The notes beneath the pieces were generated by a model. It did not search any database. It worked only from the letters and a program-made list of their open reading frames with translations, and was not told where the DNA came from. The position numbers and the translations under genes are program-made. 64,000 bases of DNA from Dyella sp. EPa41 (lineage in GTDB: Bacteria; Pseudomonadota; Gammaproteobacteria; Xanthomonadales; Rhodanobacteraceae), in assembly GCF_016586165.1 (NCBI RefSeq), contig NZ_BCPR01000001.1, forward strand, positions 1 through 64,000. Direction: 5' to 3'. Shown here in pieces: positions 54,939 through 63,916 of the stretch; position 1 is the first letter of the stretch; every line of letters starts with the position of its first letter.

Positions 54939-57458
54939 ATGGCAAAAAACCTGCTTATCGTCGAGTCGCCGGCCAAGGCCAAGACGATCAACAAATACCT
55001 CGGCAAGGACTTCCAGGTCCTGGCCTCCTATGGTCACGTGCGTGACCTGAAGCCGAAGGAAGGGGCGGTAGACCCCGACCACGGCTTCGCCATGGCCTAC
55101 GAGGTGATCGACCGCAACGAAAAGCACGTCGACGCCATCGCCAAGGCGGCCAAGGTGGCCGACGACATCTACCTCGCGACCGACTTGGATCGCGAGGGTG
55201 AAGCGATCTCCTGGCACATCAGCGAAATCCTGAAGGAGCGCGGCCTGACCAAGGGCAAGCAGCTCCATCGCGTGGTGTTTTCCGAGATCACGCCCAAGGC
55301 GATCAAGGCCGCCGTCGCGGCGCCGCGCCAGCTCTCGCTGGACATGGTCGATGCGCAGCAGGCGCGTCGCGCGCTGGACTACCTGGTGGGCTTCAACCTG
55401 TCGCCGGTGCTGTGGCGCAAGGTGCAGCGCGGGCTTTCCGCCGGCCGCGTGCAATCGCCCGCGCTGCGCATGATCGTGGAGCGCGAGGAAGAGATCGAAG
55501 CGTTCAAGGCGCGCGAGTACTGGACCGTCGAGGCCGCGCTGCGCCATCCGGAAGGCGACTTCAGCGCGCGCCTCACCAAGCTGCACGGCAAGAAGTTCGA
55601 GCAGTTCGACCTCACCAACGAGGCCGATGCGATGGCCGCGCGCGCGGCGCTGAAGGAGGCCGCGCACGGCCGCCTCACCGTCAGCGAAGTAGGCAGCAAG
55701 GAACGCAAGCGCCGCCCGGCGCCGCCGTTCACCACCTCCACCTTGCAGCAGGAAGCCGCGCGCAAGCTGGGCTTCTCCACCAGCCGCACCATGAAAGTGG
55801 CGCAGGGCCTGTACGAAGGCGTGTCGCTGGGCACCGAGGGCAACGTCGGCCTGATCACCTACATGCGTACCGATTCGGTGGCGCTGTCCGAGGACGCCCT
55901 GGGCGAGCTGCGCGAGCTGATCGCGCGCGACTTCGGCCGCAAGGCGCTGCCGGATCATCCGCAGGCCTACAAGGCCAAGTCCAAGAACGCGCAGGAAGCG
56001 CACGAGGCGATCCGCCCGACCTCGGCCATGCGCACGCCGCGCGAAGTGGCCTCGTTCCTCAACGACGAGCAGCGCAAGCTGTACGAGCTGATCTGGAAGC
56101 GCACCGTCGCCTGCCAGATGATCCACGCCACGCTCAACACCGTGTCGGTGGATTTCGACCTCAAGCACGTCGCCGGCGGCGACGCCGCGTTCCGTTCGAC
56201 CGGCACCACCGTGGTCGATCCGGGCTTCCTCGCCGTGTACGAGGAAGGTCGCGACCAGAAGAGCGCGGAGGACGACGACGAAGGCCGCCGCCTGCCGAAG
56301 CTGGAGGTCGGCGAGCAGGTCGCGTTGCACGACATCGTGGCCGACCAGCACTTCACCGAGCCGCCGCCGCGCTATTCCGAAGCGAGCCTGGTGAAGGCGC
56401 TGGAGGAATACGGCATCGGCCGCCCGTCCACCTACGCCAGCATCATCCAGGTGCTGCTCAACCGCGAGTACGTGTTCCTCGACAGCCGGCGCTTCAAGCC
56501 CACCGACGTGGGCCGCGCGGTGAGCAAGTTCCTCACCTCGCACTTCACGCGCTACGTCGACTACGACTTCACCGCCAAGCTCGAGGACGAGCTCGACGCG
56601 GTGAGCCGGGGCGAAGAAGCGTGGGTGCCGCTGATGGAGCGCTTCTGGCAGCCGTTCAAGCAGCAGGTGGAAGAAAAGACCGAGACGGTCGATCGCAGTG
56701 AAGCCACCGGCGCGCGCGAGCTGGGCACCGACCCCAAGAGCGGCAAGCCGGTCTCGGTGCGCCTGGGCCGCTACGGGCCGTACGCGCAGATCGGCGACAA
56801 GGATACGGACGAGAAGCTGCAGTTCGCCTCGCTGCGCCCCGGCCAGAGCATGCACACCATCACGCTGGAGGAGGCGCTGGAGCTGTTCAAGCTGCCGCGC
56901 AAACTCGGCCACGCCGAGAACGGTGACGAGGTGAGCGTGGGCGTGGGCCGCTTCGGTCCGTTCGTGAAGCAGGGCAGCACCTATGCCTCGCTCAAGGCCG
57001 AGGACGACCCGTACACCATCGAGCTGCCGCGTGCCCTGCAGATCGTGCAGGAAAAGCTGGAGATGATCGCCAACCGCATCATCAAGGACTTCGGCAACGG
57101 CGTGCAGGTGCTCAATGGCCGCTTCGGCCCGTACATCACCGATGGCGAGAAGAACGCGCGCATCCCCAAGGACCAGGAGCCGAAGGACCTGACCGAGGCC
57201 CAGTGCATCGAGCTGCTGGCGGCGGCGCCGGTCAAGAAGGGACGCGGCGCGTTCAAGAAGGCGGCGGCCAAGAAGGCGACGGCCGAGAAGAAGCCGGCGG
57301 CGAAGAAGGCCGCAGCCAAGACGGCCACCGCCAAGAAGACCGCGACCAAGAAGGCACAGGCGGCGAAAAAGGCGGCTGCCAAGAAGACCGTCGCCAAGAA
57401 GGCTCCGGCGAAGAAGGCCACCGCCAAGAAAGCCGCCAGCAAGAAGACGACCGCCTGA
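54939..57458 (+). CDS. topA: DNA topoisomerase I
   Basis: An 839-aa type IA topoisomerase that relaxes negative supercoils. The TOPRIM site has E9 and the D82-x-D84-x-E86 set (ATDLDREGEA). The catalytic tyrosine is Y308 in GLITYMRTDSV. The C-terminus lacks four-cysteine zinc ribbons; instead it carries topo C-terminal repeats (RLGRYGPYAQIG, VGRFGPFVK, NGRFGPYITDG) and a tail of about 75 residues made of Ala-Lys repeats, like histone H1. The tail probably binds DNA. tsaC follows directly. Confidence 0.97.
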   Translation: MAKNLLIVESPAKAKTINKYLGKDFQVLASYGHVRDLKPKEGAVDPDHGFAMAYEVIDRNEKHVDAIAKAAKVADDIYLATDLDREGEAISWHISEILKERGLTKGKQLHRVVFSEITPKAIKAAVAAPRQLSLDMVDAQQARRALDYLVGFNLSPVLWRKVQRGLSAGRVQSPALRMIVEREEEIEAFKAREYWTVEAALRHPEGDFSARLTKLHGKKFEQFDLTNEADAMAARAALKEAAHGRLTVSEVGSKERKRRPAPPFTTSTLQQEAARKLGFSTSRTMKVAQGLYEGVSLGTEGNVGLITYMRTDSVALSEDALGELRELIARDFGRKALPDHPQAYKAKSKNAQEAHEAIRPTSAMRTPREVASFLNDEQRKLYELIWKRTVACQMIHATLNTVSVDFDLKHVAGGDAAFRSTGTTVVDPGFLAVYEEGRDQKSAEDDDEGRRLPKLEVGEQVALHDIVADQHFTEPPPRYSEASLVKALEEYGIGRPSTYASIIQVLLNREYVFLDSRRFKPTDVGRAVSKFLTSHFTRYVDYDFTAKLEDELDAVSRGEEAWVPLMERFWQPFKQQVEEKTETVDRSEATGARELGTDPKSGKPVSVRLGRYGPYAQIGDKDTDEKLQFASLRPGQSMHTITLEEALELFKLPRKLGHAENGDEVSVGVGRFGPFVKQGSTYASLKAEDDPYTIELPRALQIVQEKLEMIANRIIKDFGNGVQVLNGRFGPYITDGEKNARIPKDQEPKDLTEAQCIELLAAAPVKKGRGAFKKAAAKKATAEKKPAAKKAAAKTATAKKTATKKAQAAKKAAAKKTVAKKAPAKKATAKKAASKKTTA

Positions 57459-58031
57459 GTGGCGGTCCGTTTCACCCTCGCCGAGCTTGATGCCGCCGCC
57501 GCGCTGCTGCGCCGCGGCGGCGTGATCGGCTATCCCACCGAGGCCGTGTTCGGCCTGGGTTGCGACCCGCATGACCGTGCCGCGTTCGAGCGCATCTTCG
57601 CGCTCAAGCAGCGTCCCGCCACCCAGGGCGTGCTGCTGATCGCGGCGGATTTCGCCCAGGTCGAGCGCTATATCGATCTGGCGGCCGTGCCGGCGGCCGT
57701 GCTGGCCCAGGTCCGCGCCAGCTGGCCCGGCCCCTATACCTGGATCTTCCCGCGTTCGGCCGCCGTGCCCGACTGGGTCGCCGGCGCGCATGCCGGCATC
57801 GCCCTGCGCGTGACCGCCCATGCCCCCGCTGCCGCGCTTTGCCGTGCGTTCGGCGGGGCGCTGGTATCCACCAGCGCCAACCCCCATGGCGAGCCGCCGG
57901 CCCGCAGTCCGGCCGTGCTCGAGGCCTATTTCGGCGACCGGCTCGATGGTCTGCTCGATGCCCCGCTGGGCGATCAGCAAAAGCCTACGGTCATCCGCGA
58001 CGCCATTTCAGGCGCTATCATCCGGTCCTGA
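57459..58031 (+). CDS. tsaC: Threonylcarbamoyl-AMP synthase
   Basis: A 190-aa YrdC/Sua5-family enzyme that makes threonylcarbamoyl-AMP for the t6A base of tRNAs. Motifs: GVIGYPTEAVFGLGCDP (near residue 22), the KQRP segment of the active site, and STSANPHGEPP. The GTG start lies directly after the topA stop with no spacer, so translation is probably coupled. The short length (lacking a Sua5 domain) fits TsaC. Confidence 0.93.
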   Translation: MAVRFTLAELDAAAALLRRGGVIGYPTEAVFGLGCDPHDRAAFERIFALKQRPATQGVLLIAADFAQVERYIDLAAVPAAVLAQVRASWPGPYTWIFPRSAAVPDWVAGAHAGIALRVTAHAPAAALCRAFGGALVSTSANPHGEPPARSPAVLEAYFGDRLDGLLDAPLGDQQKPTVIRDAISGAIIRS

Positions 58032-58214
58032 TAGAGATTGTTCGGTTCGCCAGATCTTGCGAATCATGAACAAGCTCCGCACGCCACGAAGCGCCGGTAA
58101 AGGCGGATTCAGTGGTTGCCCTGAGGATGGGGACCTCGTGGGCTCCTTGGTGTTCACCGTTCGCACGGCGGCCTGCGCGAGCCGGCTTGCCGGTGTCATG
58201 GCAGTGTTTGGGAG

Positions 58215-59585
58215 ATGAGCTTGGCCATCGTTTTCGAAAGCTTCCAGCGGGACCAGGCGGCCAATGGCCTGCCCTTGCTGGTCGCCGGCCACCCGGACCG
58301 CACCGTGGCCTGGCGCCAGGGCGCAGCGGTCAGCGCCGCGCGATTCATGGCCCACGTGCAGGCCATCGCGGCCCAGCTCCCGCCGGCCGCCACGGCGGTG
58401 AACCTGTGCGAAGACCGCTACGCCTTCCTGGTCGCCTTCTGCGCCATCGCGCTGCGCGGCCAGGCCAACCTGCTGCCCTCCTCCCGCGCGCCGCAGGCGG
58501 TGGCCGAAGTGATGGCGGCACATCCGGGCTGCTACGCCGTGGGGGAGTTGGCGCTGGACCATCCCCCGCCGCACTACCGCCATCTTCCGGCGCTGTCGGT
58601 CACGCCCGAAACGGACGACGACTGCGCCTGGCTCGCGCTGCCGGCCGACCAGGTGGTGGCGATCGGCTACACCTCCGGTTCCACCGGCGTGCCCAAGGGC
58701 AATGCCAAGACCTGGGGCAGCTTCCACGCCAGCAACGCCGGCAACCTGCGCATGCTGCATGCCGCCGTGGGCAAGGGCTTCCACGTGGTGGCCACGGTGC
58801 CGCCGCAGCACATGTACGGCATGGAGATGTCGGTGGTGCTGCCGCTGCTGGGCGATCTCAGCGTGCATGCGGGACGCCCGCTCTTTCCGGCCGATGTCGC
58901 AGCCGCCCTTGCCGAGGTTCCCGCGCCGCGCGTGCTGGTGACCACGCCGGTGCATCTGCGTGCGCTGATCGAATCCGGCGTGGCCTTGCCGCCGATCGCC
59001 GCCATGGTATCGGCCACGGCGCCGATGCCCGTGGAGCTGGCCCAGGCGGCCGAGCAGCGCTACGGCGCGCCGCTGCTGGAAGTGTTCGGCTCCACGGAAA
59101 CCTGCGTGTTCGCCAGCCGTCGTGCCGCGGCCGACGAGCCGTGGACCTTGTTCGAGGGCGTGCACCTGCACCCGCAGCCCGATGGCACCCAGGTGCGCGC
59201 GCCGCAGCTGGATGAGCCGATGACCCTGGCCGACATCGTCACCCTGCATGACGGCGGTCAGCGCTTCCGCCTGTGCGGCCGTCATTCCGACCTGCTGGAG
59301 ATCGCCGGCAAGCGCGCCTCCCTCGGCGACCTCACGCGCCGCCTGCTGGCTGTCCCTGGCGTGAAGGATGGCGTGGTGTTCCAGCTCGACGGCGGCGACG
59401 CGCTGGGCGTGCAGCGCATCGCGGCGCTGGCGGTGGCGCCGGGCATGCACGAGCAGTCCATCCTCGATGGCCTGCGCCAGGCGATCGACCCGGTGTTTCT
59501 GCCGCGGCCGTTGAAGTTGGTGGATGGGTTGCCGCGGAATGAGACGGGGAAGTTGCCCAGGGCAGCGCTGTTGGCGCTGCTGTAG
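58215..59585 (+). CDS. AMP-binding acyl/aryl-adenylating enzyme
   Basis: A 456-aa enzyme of the ANL superfamily. The adenylate-forming signature is GYTSGSTGVPKGN (near residue 154), with a FGSTETCVFASR motif A5 and a C-terminal motif PRNETGKLPR ending in the catalytic Lys. The short N-terminal domain resembles AMP-ligases of aryl-polyene (xanthomonadin-type) pigment clusters, but none of those genes are here, so this is only a possibility. Monocistronic; a composite repeat follows. Confidence 0.85.
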   Translation: MSLAIVFESFQRDQAANGLPLLVAGHPDRTVAWRQGAAVSAARFMAHVQAIAAQLPPAATAVNLCEDRYAFLVAFCAIALRGQANLLPSSRAPQAVAEVMAAHPGCYAVGELALDHPPPHYRHLPALSVTPETDDDCAWLALPADQVVAIGYTSGSTGVPKGNAKTWGSFHASNAGNLRMLHAAVGKGFHVVATVPPQHMYGMEMSVVLPLLGDLSVHAGRPLFPADVAAALAEVPAPRVLVTTPVHLRALIESGVALPPIAAMVSATAPMPVELAQAAEQRYGAPLLEVFGSTETCVFASRRAAADEPWTLFEGVHLHPQPDGTQVRAPQLDEPMTLADIVTLHDGGQRFRLCGRHSDLLEIAGKRASLGDLTRRLLAVPGVKDGVVFQLDGGDALGVQRIAALAVAPGMHEQSILDGLRQAIDPVFLPRPLKLVDGLPRNETGKLPRAALLALL

Positions 59586-59651
59586 CTTCCCTCCTGGCTG
59601 ACCAACACCCCTTGCACTGACCACGCCCCCTTGTACTGACCACGCCCCCTT

Positions 59652-60157
59652 TGTAGGAGCGCACCCTGTGCGCGACATCCTTTCGCGGCGGGCTGCATGG
59701 TTGTTTTTTGAGATTGGGTTATCGCCTTCGGTAGCCCCGCTACCGCGAGGTTGCCGCTTACGCAGCGGGCGTTTCGACGTCCTGCCGGCCGCCGAGTCAC
59801 TTTTCTTTTGCTTGCCCAAAAGAAAAGTAACCCAAGAAAATGGCCTTGAGAGCCAAGGCTCACAGCGATATGGGGGATAGGAGCGTCGGACGACCGAGGC
59901 CAGCCGTGATGCGCTCGTTACTAGCTCGAACGGCGCGGCTACACCGCCACGCGCCGACGCGAAGAGGACTTAAAGCCACTTCGCTGAGCCGTGATGAAGC
60001 CTATGGGCTGCCGCCCCCTTTCTCCCTCTCCCCTCCGGGGCACGCGGGGAGCGGCCATGGATGGCCGCGGCTTTGAGGAGCGAGGAGAGGGCTGGGGTGA
60101 GGGGCGGGGCTCGCGAAATTCCTGCCTACCTCTGTAGGAGCGCACCCAGTGCGCGAT
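59652..60157 (-). repeat. REP-bounded composite repeat, copy 3 (inverted)
   Basis: Contains the same parts as copies 1 and 2 in reverse order: a plus REP (59652-59676), the conserved tail, the hairpin with ACTTTTCTTTTGC and its complement (59798-59829), the C-rich block with the GGCCATGGATGGCC palindrome (60050-60063), and an end REP (60133-60157). It lies between the AMP-ligase and purD. No gene is supported; short ORFs in it are repeat translations. Confidence 0.85.
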
Positions 60158-60288
60158 CCGCGCTCGCGCTCACCAACCCCCACCTGACTCCCTCCCCCTC
60201 CCCCTTGCTGCGCTGCGCAAAGCCACCCCAGCCACTACAATGACGGGCTGCGCCGGCCATGGCGCCTTCTTTCGCAGTTGGAGTCCCC

Positions 60289-61572
60289 ATGAAAGTCCTG
60301 GTTATCGGCAGCGGCGGGCGCGAGCATGCGCTGGCGTGGAAGCTCAAGCAGTCGCCGCGGGTGAGCGAGGTGATCGTTGCGCCGGGCAATGCCGGTACGG
60401 CGCGCGAGAAGGGGCTGCGCAACGCGAATGTGGCGGTTACCGACATCGATGGCCTGCTCAAGCTGGCGAAGGCCGAGAAGATCGCGCTGACCGTGGTCGG
60501 TCCCGAGGTGCCGCTGGTGGCGGGCCTGGTCGACAGGTTCCGTGCGGCGGGCCTGCGCTGCTTCGGTCCGCGTGCGGTCGCCGCGCAGCTGGAGGGTTCC
60601 AAGGCGTTCGCCAAGGATTTCCTGCTACGCCACAACATTCCCACCGCGCGCTACGCGGTGTTCACCGAGCTCAATCCGGCGCTGGCCTATGTGCGCCAGC
60701 ACGGCGCGCCGATCGTCATCAAGGCGGATGGCCTGGCAGCGGGCAAGGGCGTGGTGGTTGCGCTTACCCTGGCCGACGCGGAGCAGGCATTGCGCGACAT
60801 GCTCGGCGCGCACCAGTTCGGCGATGCGTCCGCGCGCGTGGTGATCGAGGAATTCCTCGACGGCGAGGAAGCCAGCTACATCGTGATGAGCGATGGCCAG
60901 CATGCGCTGCCCATGGCGAGCAGCCAGGACCACAAGCGCCGTGACGAAGGCGACCTCGGTCCGAACACGGGCGGCATGGGTGCCTACTCCCCCGCGCCGG
61001 TGGTGACGCCCGAGGTGGAGAAGCGCATCCTCAAGGAAGTGATCGAGCCGACGCTGCACGGCATGGCGATGGAAGGCGCCCCCTTCATCGGCTTCCTCTA
61101 CGCGGGCCTGATGATCGACAAGAGCGGCACGCCGAAGGTGATCGAATTCAACGTGCGCTTCGGCGATCCGGAAACGCAGCCGATCATGCTGCGCCTGAAG
61201 TCCGACCTGGTCGACCTGATCGAAGCCGCGCTCGACGGCGAACTGCACCACACCCATGCGCAATGGGATTCGCGTCCGTCGCTCGGCGTGGTGATGGCGG
61301 CGGGCGGCTACCCTGGCAAGGTGCGCAACGGCGACGTCATCACCGGGCTGGACGGCGATTTCGGTGCGGACGTGAAAGTGTTCCACGCGGGCACGCAGCT
61401 CGATGCCAACGGCAAGGTCGTGACGGCGGGCGGCCGCGTGCTGACCGTCTGTGCACTCGGCAAGGACATCGCCGCGGCACGCGAACATGCCTACGCGGCG
61501 GTCGGCAAGATCCATTACGAAGGTGCGTTCTGCCGGCGCGATATCGCCCATCGTGCGCTGCATCGCGGCTGA
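60289..61572 (+). CDS. purD: Phosphoribosylamine-glycine ligase
   Basis: A 427-aa ATP-grasp enzyme that joins glycine to 5-phosphoribosylamine in purine synthesis. The N-terminal KVLVIGSGGREHALAWKLKQ, the GPEVPLVAGLVDRF region, an ATP-grasp core (VIKADGLAAGKGVVVA) and the NVRFGDPETQP segment are all present. The ATG at 60289 is the family start. purH, its common neighbour, is not next to it. A terminator follows. Confidence 0.97.
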   Translation: MKVLVIGSGGREHALAWKLKQSPRVSEVIVAPGNAGTAREKGLRNANVAVTDIDGLLKLAKAEKIALTVVGPEVPLVAGLVDRFRAAGLRCFGPRAVAAQLEGSKAFAKDFLLRHNIPTARYAVFTELNPALAYVRQHGAPIVIKADGLAAGKGVVVALTLADAEQALRDMLGAHQFGDASARVVIEEFLDGEEASYIVMSDGQHALPMASSQDHKRRDEGDLGPNTGGMGAYSPAPVVTPEVEKRILKEVIEPTLHGMAMEGAPFIGFLYAGLMIDKSGTPKVIEFNVRFGDPETQPIMLRLKSDLVDLIEAALDGELHHTHAQWDSRPSLGVVMAAGGYPGKVRNGDVITGLDGDFGADVKVFHAGTQLDANGKVVTAGGRVLTVCALGKDIAAAREHAYAAVGKIHYEGAFCRRDIAHRALHRG

Positions 61573-61593
61573 CGCGCGACGCCACCCTTCAGG

Positions 61594-61628
61594 AAAAAAG
61601 CCCCGGCCGCCATGCCGGGGCTTTTTTT
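61594..61628 (+). terminator. Intrinsic terminator of purD
   Basis: A stem of AAAAAGCCCCGGC and its complement (61595-61607 with 61614-61626) with a 6-nt loop is followed by a T run to 61628. The A-run on the left arm makes it potentially bidirectional, serving the convergent SRPBCC gene too. Confidence 0.9.
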
Positions 61629-61695
61629 ATGGAAGCGCTCGGAGTGCTGCAAAGAGGCCGTGTCGTCGCGACACCGCATGAGTGCATTGATCTCT

Positions 61696-62103
61696 TCAGC
61701 GCCGCTTCGCCACCACCTTCAGCGCGCGCAGCACTTCACCGAAATCGCCCGTCACCATCGGGCCGAACGCCTCGGCCGACGGACCGGTGATGCGGGTGCT
61801 GTAGGTGACGCGCACGTCGCCCGACGCCATCGGGTGGATGCGGTGCTCGACGATCACGCGGGTGCCGTCGATCACCGTCTCATCGGTGAAGCCTTCGCGC
61901 GCGCGGACATCGACGAGCGTGCTGACGAAGGCGTCCGCGCCGGGTGGCTGCATGGTGAAGGTCGAGCCGGTGGCAAAGGCGCCGTGCAACTCGATGCGAT
62001 CGATGCCGGCGTTCCAGGCCTTCCAGCCCGCCACGTCGGCGAACAGTTCCCAGACGCGCGCCGGCGTGGCGCGGATCTCGATGCTTTCTTCATGCGTCCA
62101 CAT
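61696..62103 (-). CDS. SRPBCC-family protein
   Basis: A 135-aa protein with the START/SRPBCC pattern: an EIRATPARVWELFADVAGWKAW opening, middle beta strands and a C-terminal helix (GDFGEVLRALKVVAKRR). It is the polyketide-cyclase/dehydrase-like type that binds a hydrophobic ligand; no specific substrate is suggested. Second of two SRPBCC genes in tandem, 52 bp after the first. Confidence 0.85.
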   Translation of the reverse strand: MWTHEESIEIRATPARVWELFADVAGWKAWNAGIDRIELHGAFATGSTFTMQPPGADAFVSTLVDVRAREGFTDETVIDGTRVIVEHRIHPMASGDVRVTYSTRITGPSAEAFGPMVTGDFGEVLRALKVVAKRR

Positions 62104-62155
62104 GACAAGTCCTTGTGCGGGTGGAGGGGCATGATGGCATACGGCCAGGCATCGC

Positions 62156-62602
62156 TCAGCCCGGGATCTCCGGTTCGACCAGCGCGGCCAGGTGCAGCAG
62201 CGATTCCTGCCAGCCGAGGTAGCAGCCATCGACCGGAATCACCTCCGGAATGCCCTCCTGCACGACGGTCAATTCGGTGCCGCAGGACACCTTGCGCAGC
62301 GTGATGGTGGTCTGCATCTCGCCCGGCAGGTTTGGATCGTCGAAGCTCGCCGAATAACGGATGCGCTCGCCCGGCACGAGCTCATGGTACGTGCCGCCAA
62401 ACGCGTGGCTGTGTCCGGTGCTGAAGTTGGTGAACGACATGCGGTAGCCGCCGCCGACCTTGGCGTCCATCTGGTGCACCTTGCCCGTGAAGCCGTTCGG
62501 CGGCAGCCACCGCGCCATGGCATCGACGTCCGTGAAGGCGCGATAGATCTTTTCGGGCGTGGTACGCAGTACGCGGTGAAGCTTGACGGTGTTGCCGGCC
62601 AT
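62156..62602 (-). CDS. SRPBCC-family protein (AHSA1-like)
   Basis: A 148-aa protein of the AHSA1-like SRPBCC group: VLRTTPEKIYRAFTDVDAMARWLPP, GGTYHELVPGERIRY, and a long C-terminal helix (GCYLGWQESLLHLAALVEP) closing the ligand pocket. Its ligand is unknown. It is first of the SRPBCC pair and lies 107 bp after the reductase-like gene on the same strand. Confidence 0.88.
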   Translation of the reverse strand: MAGNTVKLHRVLRTTPEKIYRAFTDVDAMARWLPPNGFTGKVHQMDAKVGGGYRMSFTNFSTGHSHAFGGTYHELVPGERIRYSASFDDPNLPGEMQTTITLRKVSCGTELTVVQEGIPEVIPVDGCYLGWQESLLHLAALVEPEIPG

Positions 62603-62709
62603 GATGCTTTTCTCCAGAGGGTTTCGATAACCAGCAGCGTTTGCTGTGCTGGCATGTCAACGACGAACGGTCGGGCCGCGAATCGACACGGATGTGGAAC
62701 ACACGCGCT

Positions 62710-63357
62710 TCAGGACCGCTTGCGCAGGAACGCATGCAGCGCCCGCTCACCCTGCATGTGGTGATGGCATTCGTAACCGAGCGCACGCAGGTCGAGGTCC
62801 TGGAAGAGGTTCTCGCCCGAGCCCAGCAGCACCGGACGAACGGCCAGGTGCAGCTCGTCGATCAGTCGCTCCTGCAGGTATTGGCGCACCGTGGCCACGC
62901 CACCGCCGAGGCGCACATCGAGACCGCCTGCGGCGGCTTTGGCCTGTGCCAGCGCGGCATGAATGCCGCCGGTGACGAAATGGAACGTCGTGCCGCCCGC
63001 CATCGGCAGCGGTGGCCGTGGGTGGTGCGTGAGCACGAACACCGGCACGTGGTACGGCGGTTCTTCACCCCACCAGCCGCGCCAGCTCTCATCCGGCCAG
63101 GGGCCGCGCACCGGGCCGAACATGTTGCGTCCGAGTATCCATGCGCCGACGTTCTTGAAACCCGCTTCGGCCAGGGTGTTGTCGACACCGGTTTCGCCGC
63201 CGCCTTCGCCATACATCGACTGCCACAGCCGCGTGGGGAAGAACCATTCCATGAGTTCCGGGCCGCCGACGCCCAACGGGTTTTCCAGGTCCTGGCGGGG
63301 GCCGGCGCCGTAGCCGTCGAGGGAAAGGGCAAAGCTCTGGACGCGGAGTTTCGACAT
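62710..63357 (-). CDS. RibD C-terminal/dihydrofolate reductase-like protein
   Basis: A 215-aa protein of the RibD-C/YwjB family with a DHFR-like fold. SFALSLDGYGAG opens the pocket, NVGAWILGRNMFG and PVFVLTHHPRPPLPM follow, and GGGVATVRQYLQERLIDELHL is the NAD(P)H-binding motif. These proteins are often pyrimidine- or small-molecule reductases; the role here is unknown. It is 70 bp after the DUF3175 gene on the same strand. Confidence 0.88.
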   Translation of the reverse strand: MSKLRVQSFALSLDGYGAGPRQDLENPLGVGGPELMEWFFPTRLWQSMYGEGGGETGVDNTLAEAGFKNVGAWILGRNMFGPVRGPWPDESWRGWWGEEPPYHVPVFVLTHHPRPPLPMAGGTTFHFVTGGIHAALAQAKAAAGGLDVRLGGGVATVRQYLQERLIDELHLAVRPVLLGSGENLFQDLDLRALGYECHHHMQGERALHAFLRKRS

Positions 63358-63427
63358 GGCCTGCTCGCTATCGTGGTGGACTCATTCCTGCGACGAATCG
63401 GCAGGCCCGATTTCGACAGGATAGGCC

Positions 63428-63772
63428 TCACGCGCGCTTCTTGCGACGACGCGTGGCGCGCCGCCGGGGACGGCCGAACAGCACGCGCAGCTCATCCTTG
63501 GCGTCTTCAAGATGCTTCTTCTGCTGCGCAGGCAACTGGCGGCCGCCGCGGTTGATGTAGAAGTTGAGCATCGACATGGCCGAGCGGAACGGCGACGACT
63601 TTCTGCGCCGGCTGTGCTCGGCCGAGGCCTTGAGCGACTTGGCGATGTCGGTGGGGTCGTGCTTGGTGAACATGCCCGATTTCAGGTCGAGCGCGTCGCT
63701 GGTCTCCATGACGTGCTTGGACCAGCGGCGCTTGCCGCGCGGGGAGCGCGGGTGGCGAGTACGTTTTGCCAT
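63428..63772 (-). CDS. DUF3175-domain protein
   Basis: A 114-aa basic protein from MAKRTRHPRS (63772). The conserved block KRRWSKHVMETSDALDLKSG, MFTKHDPTDIAKSLKASAE, SPFRSAMSMLNFYINRGG fits DUF3175, a small family of unknown function. The C-terminus (RRRATRRRKKRA) is strongly positive, suggesting nucleic-acid binding. The start is chosen by composition; the upstream frame reads as non-coding. Confidence 0.85.
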   Translation of the reverse strand: MAKRTRHPRSPRGKRRWSKHVMETSDALDLKSGMFTKHDPTDIAKSLKASAEHSRRRKSSPFRSAMSMLNFYINRGGRQLPAQQKKHLEDAKDELRVLFGRPRRRATRRRKKRA

Positions 63773-63916
63773 GGGTGTACGGCTCGAGGAAAGACCCTTC
63801 ATCACTAGCGCGCGGCCGGTCATGGCCACGTGTCCGCCGCCTGATGCGTGCGTGATCATGACGGGTGCAGGCCCCGCGCAAGCGCATGTCATGACCGCGG
63901 CGCTCGCGGCCATGGC

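Noticed and set aside
54810-57980. A 1056-codon open frame antisense to topA and tsaC
   Set aside because: It is exactly opposite the well-supported topA and tsaC genes and has the codon pattern of a high-GC shadow frame, with no recognisable domains.
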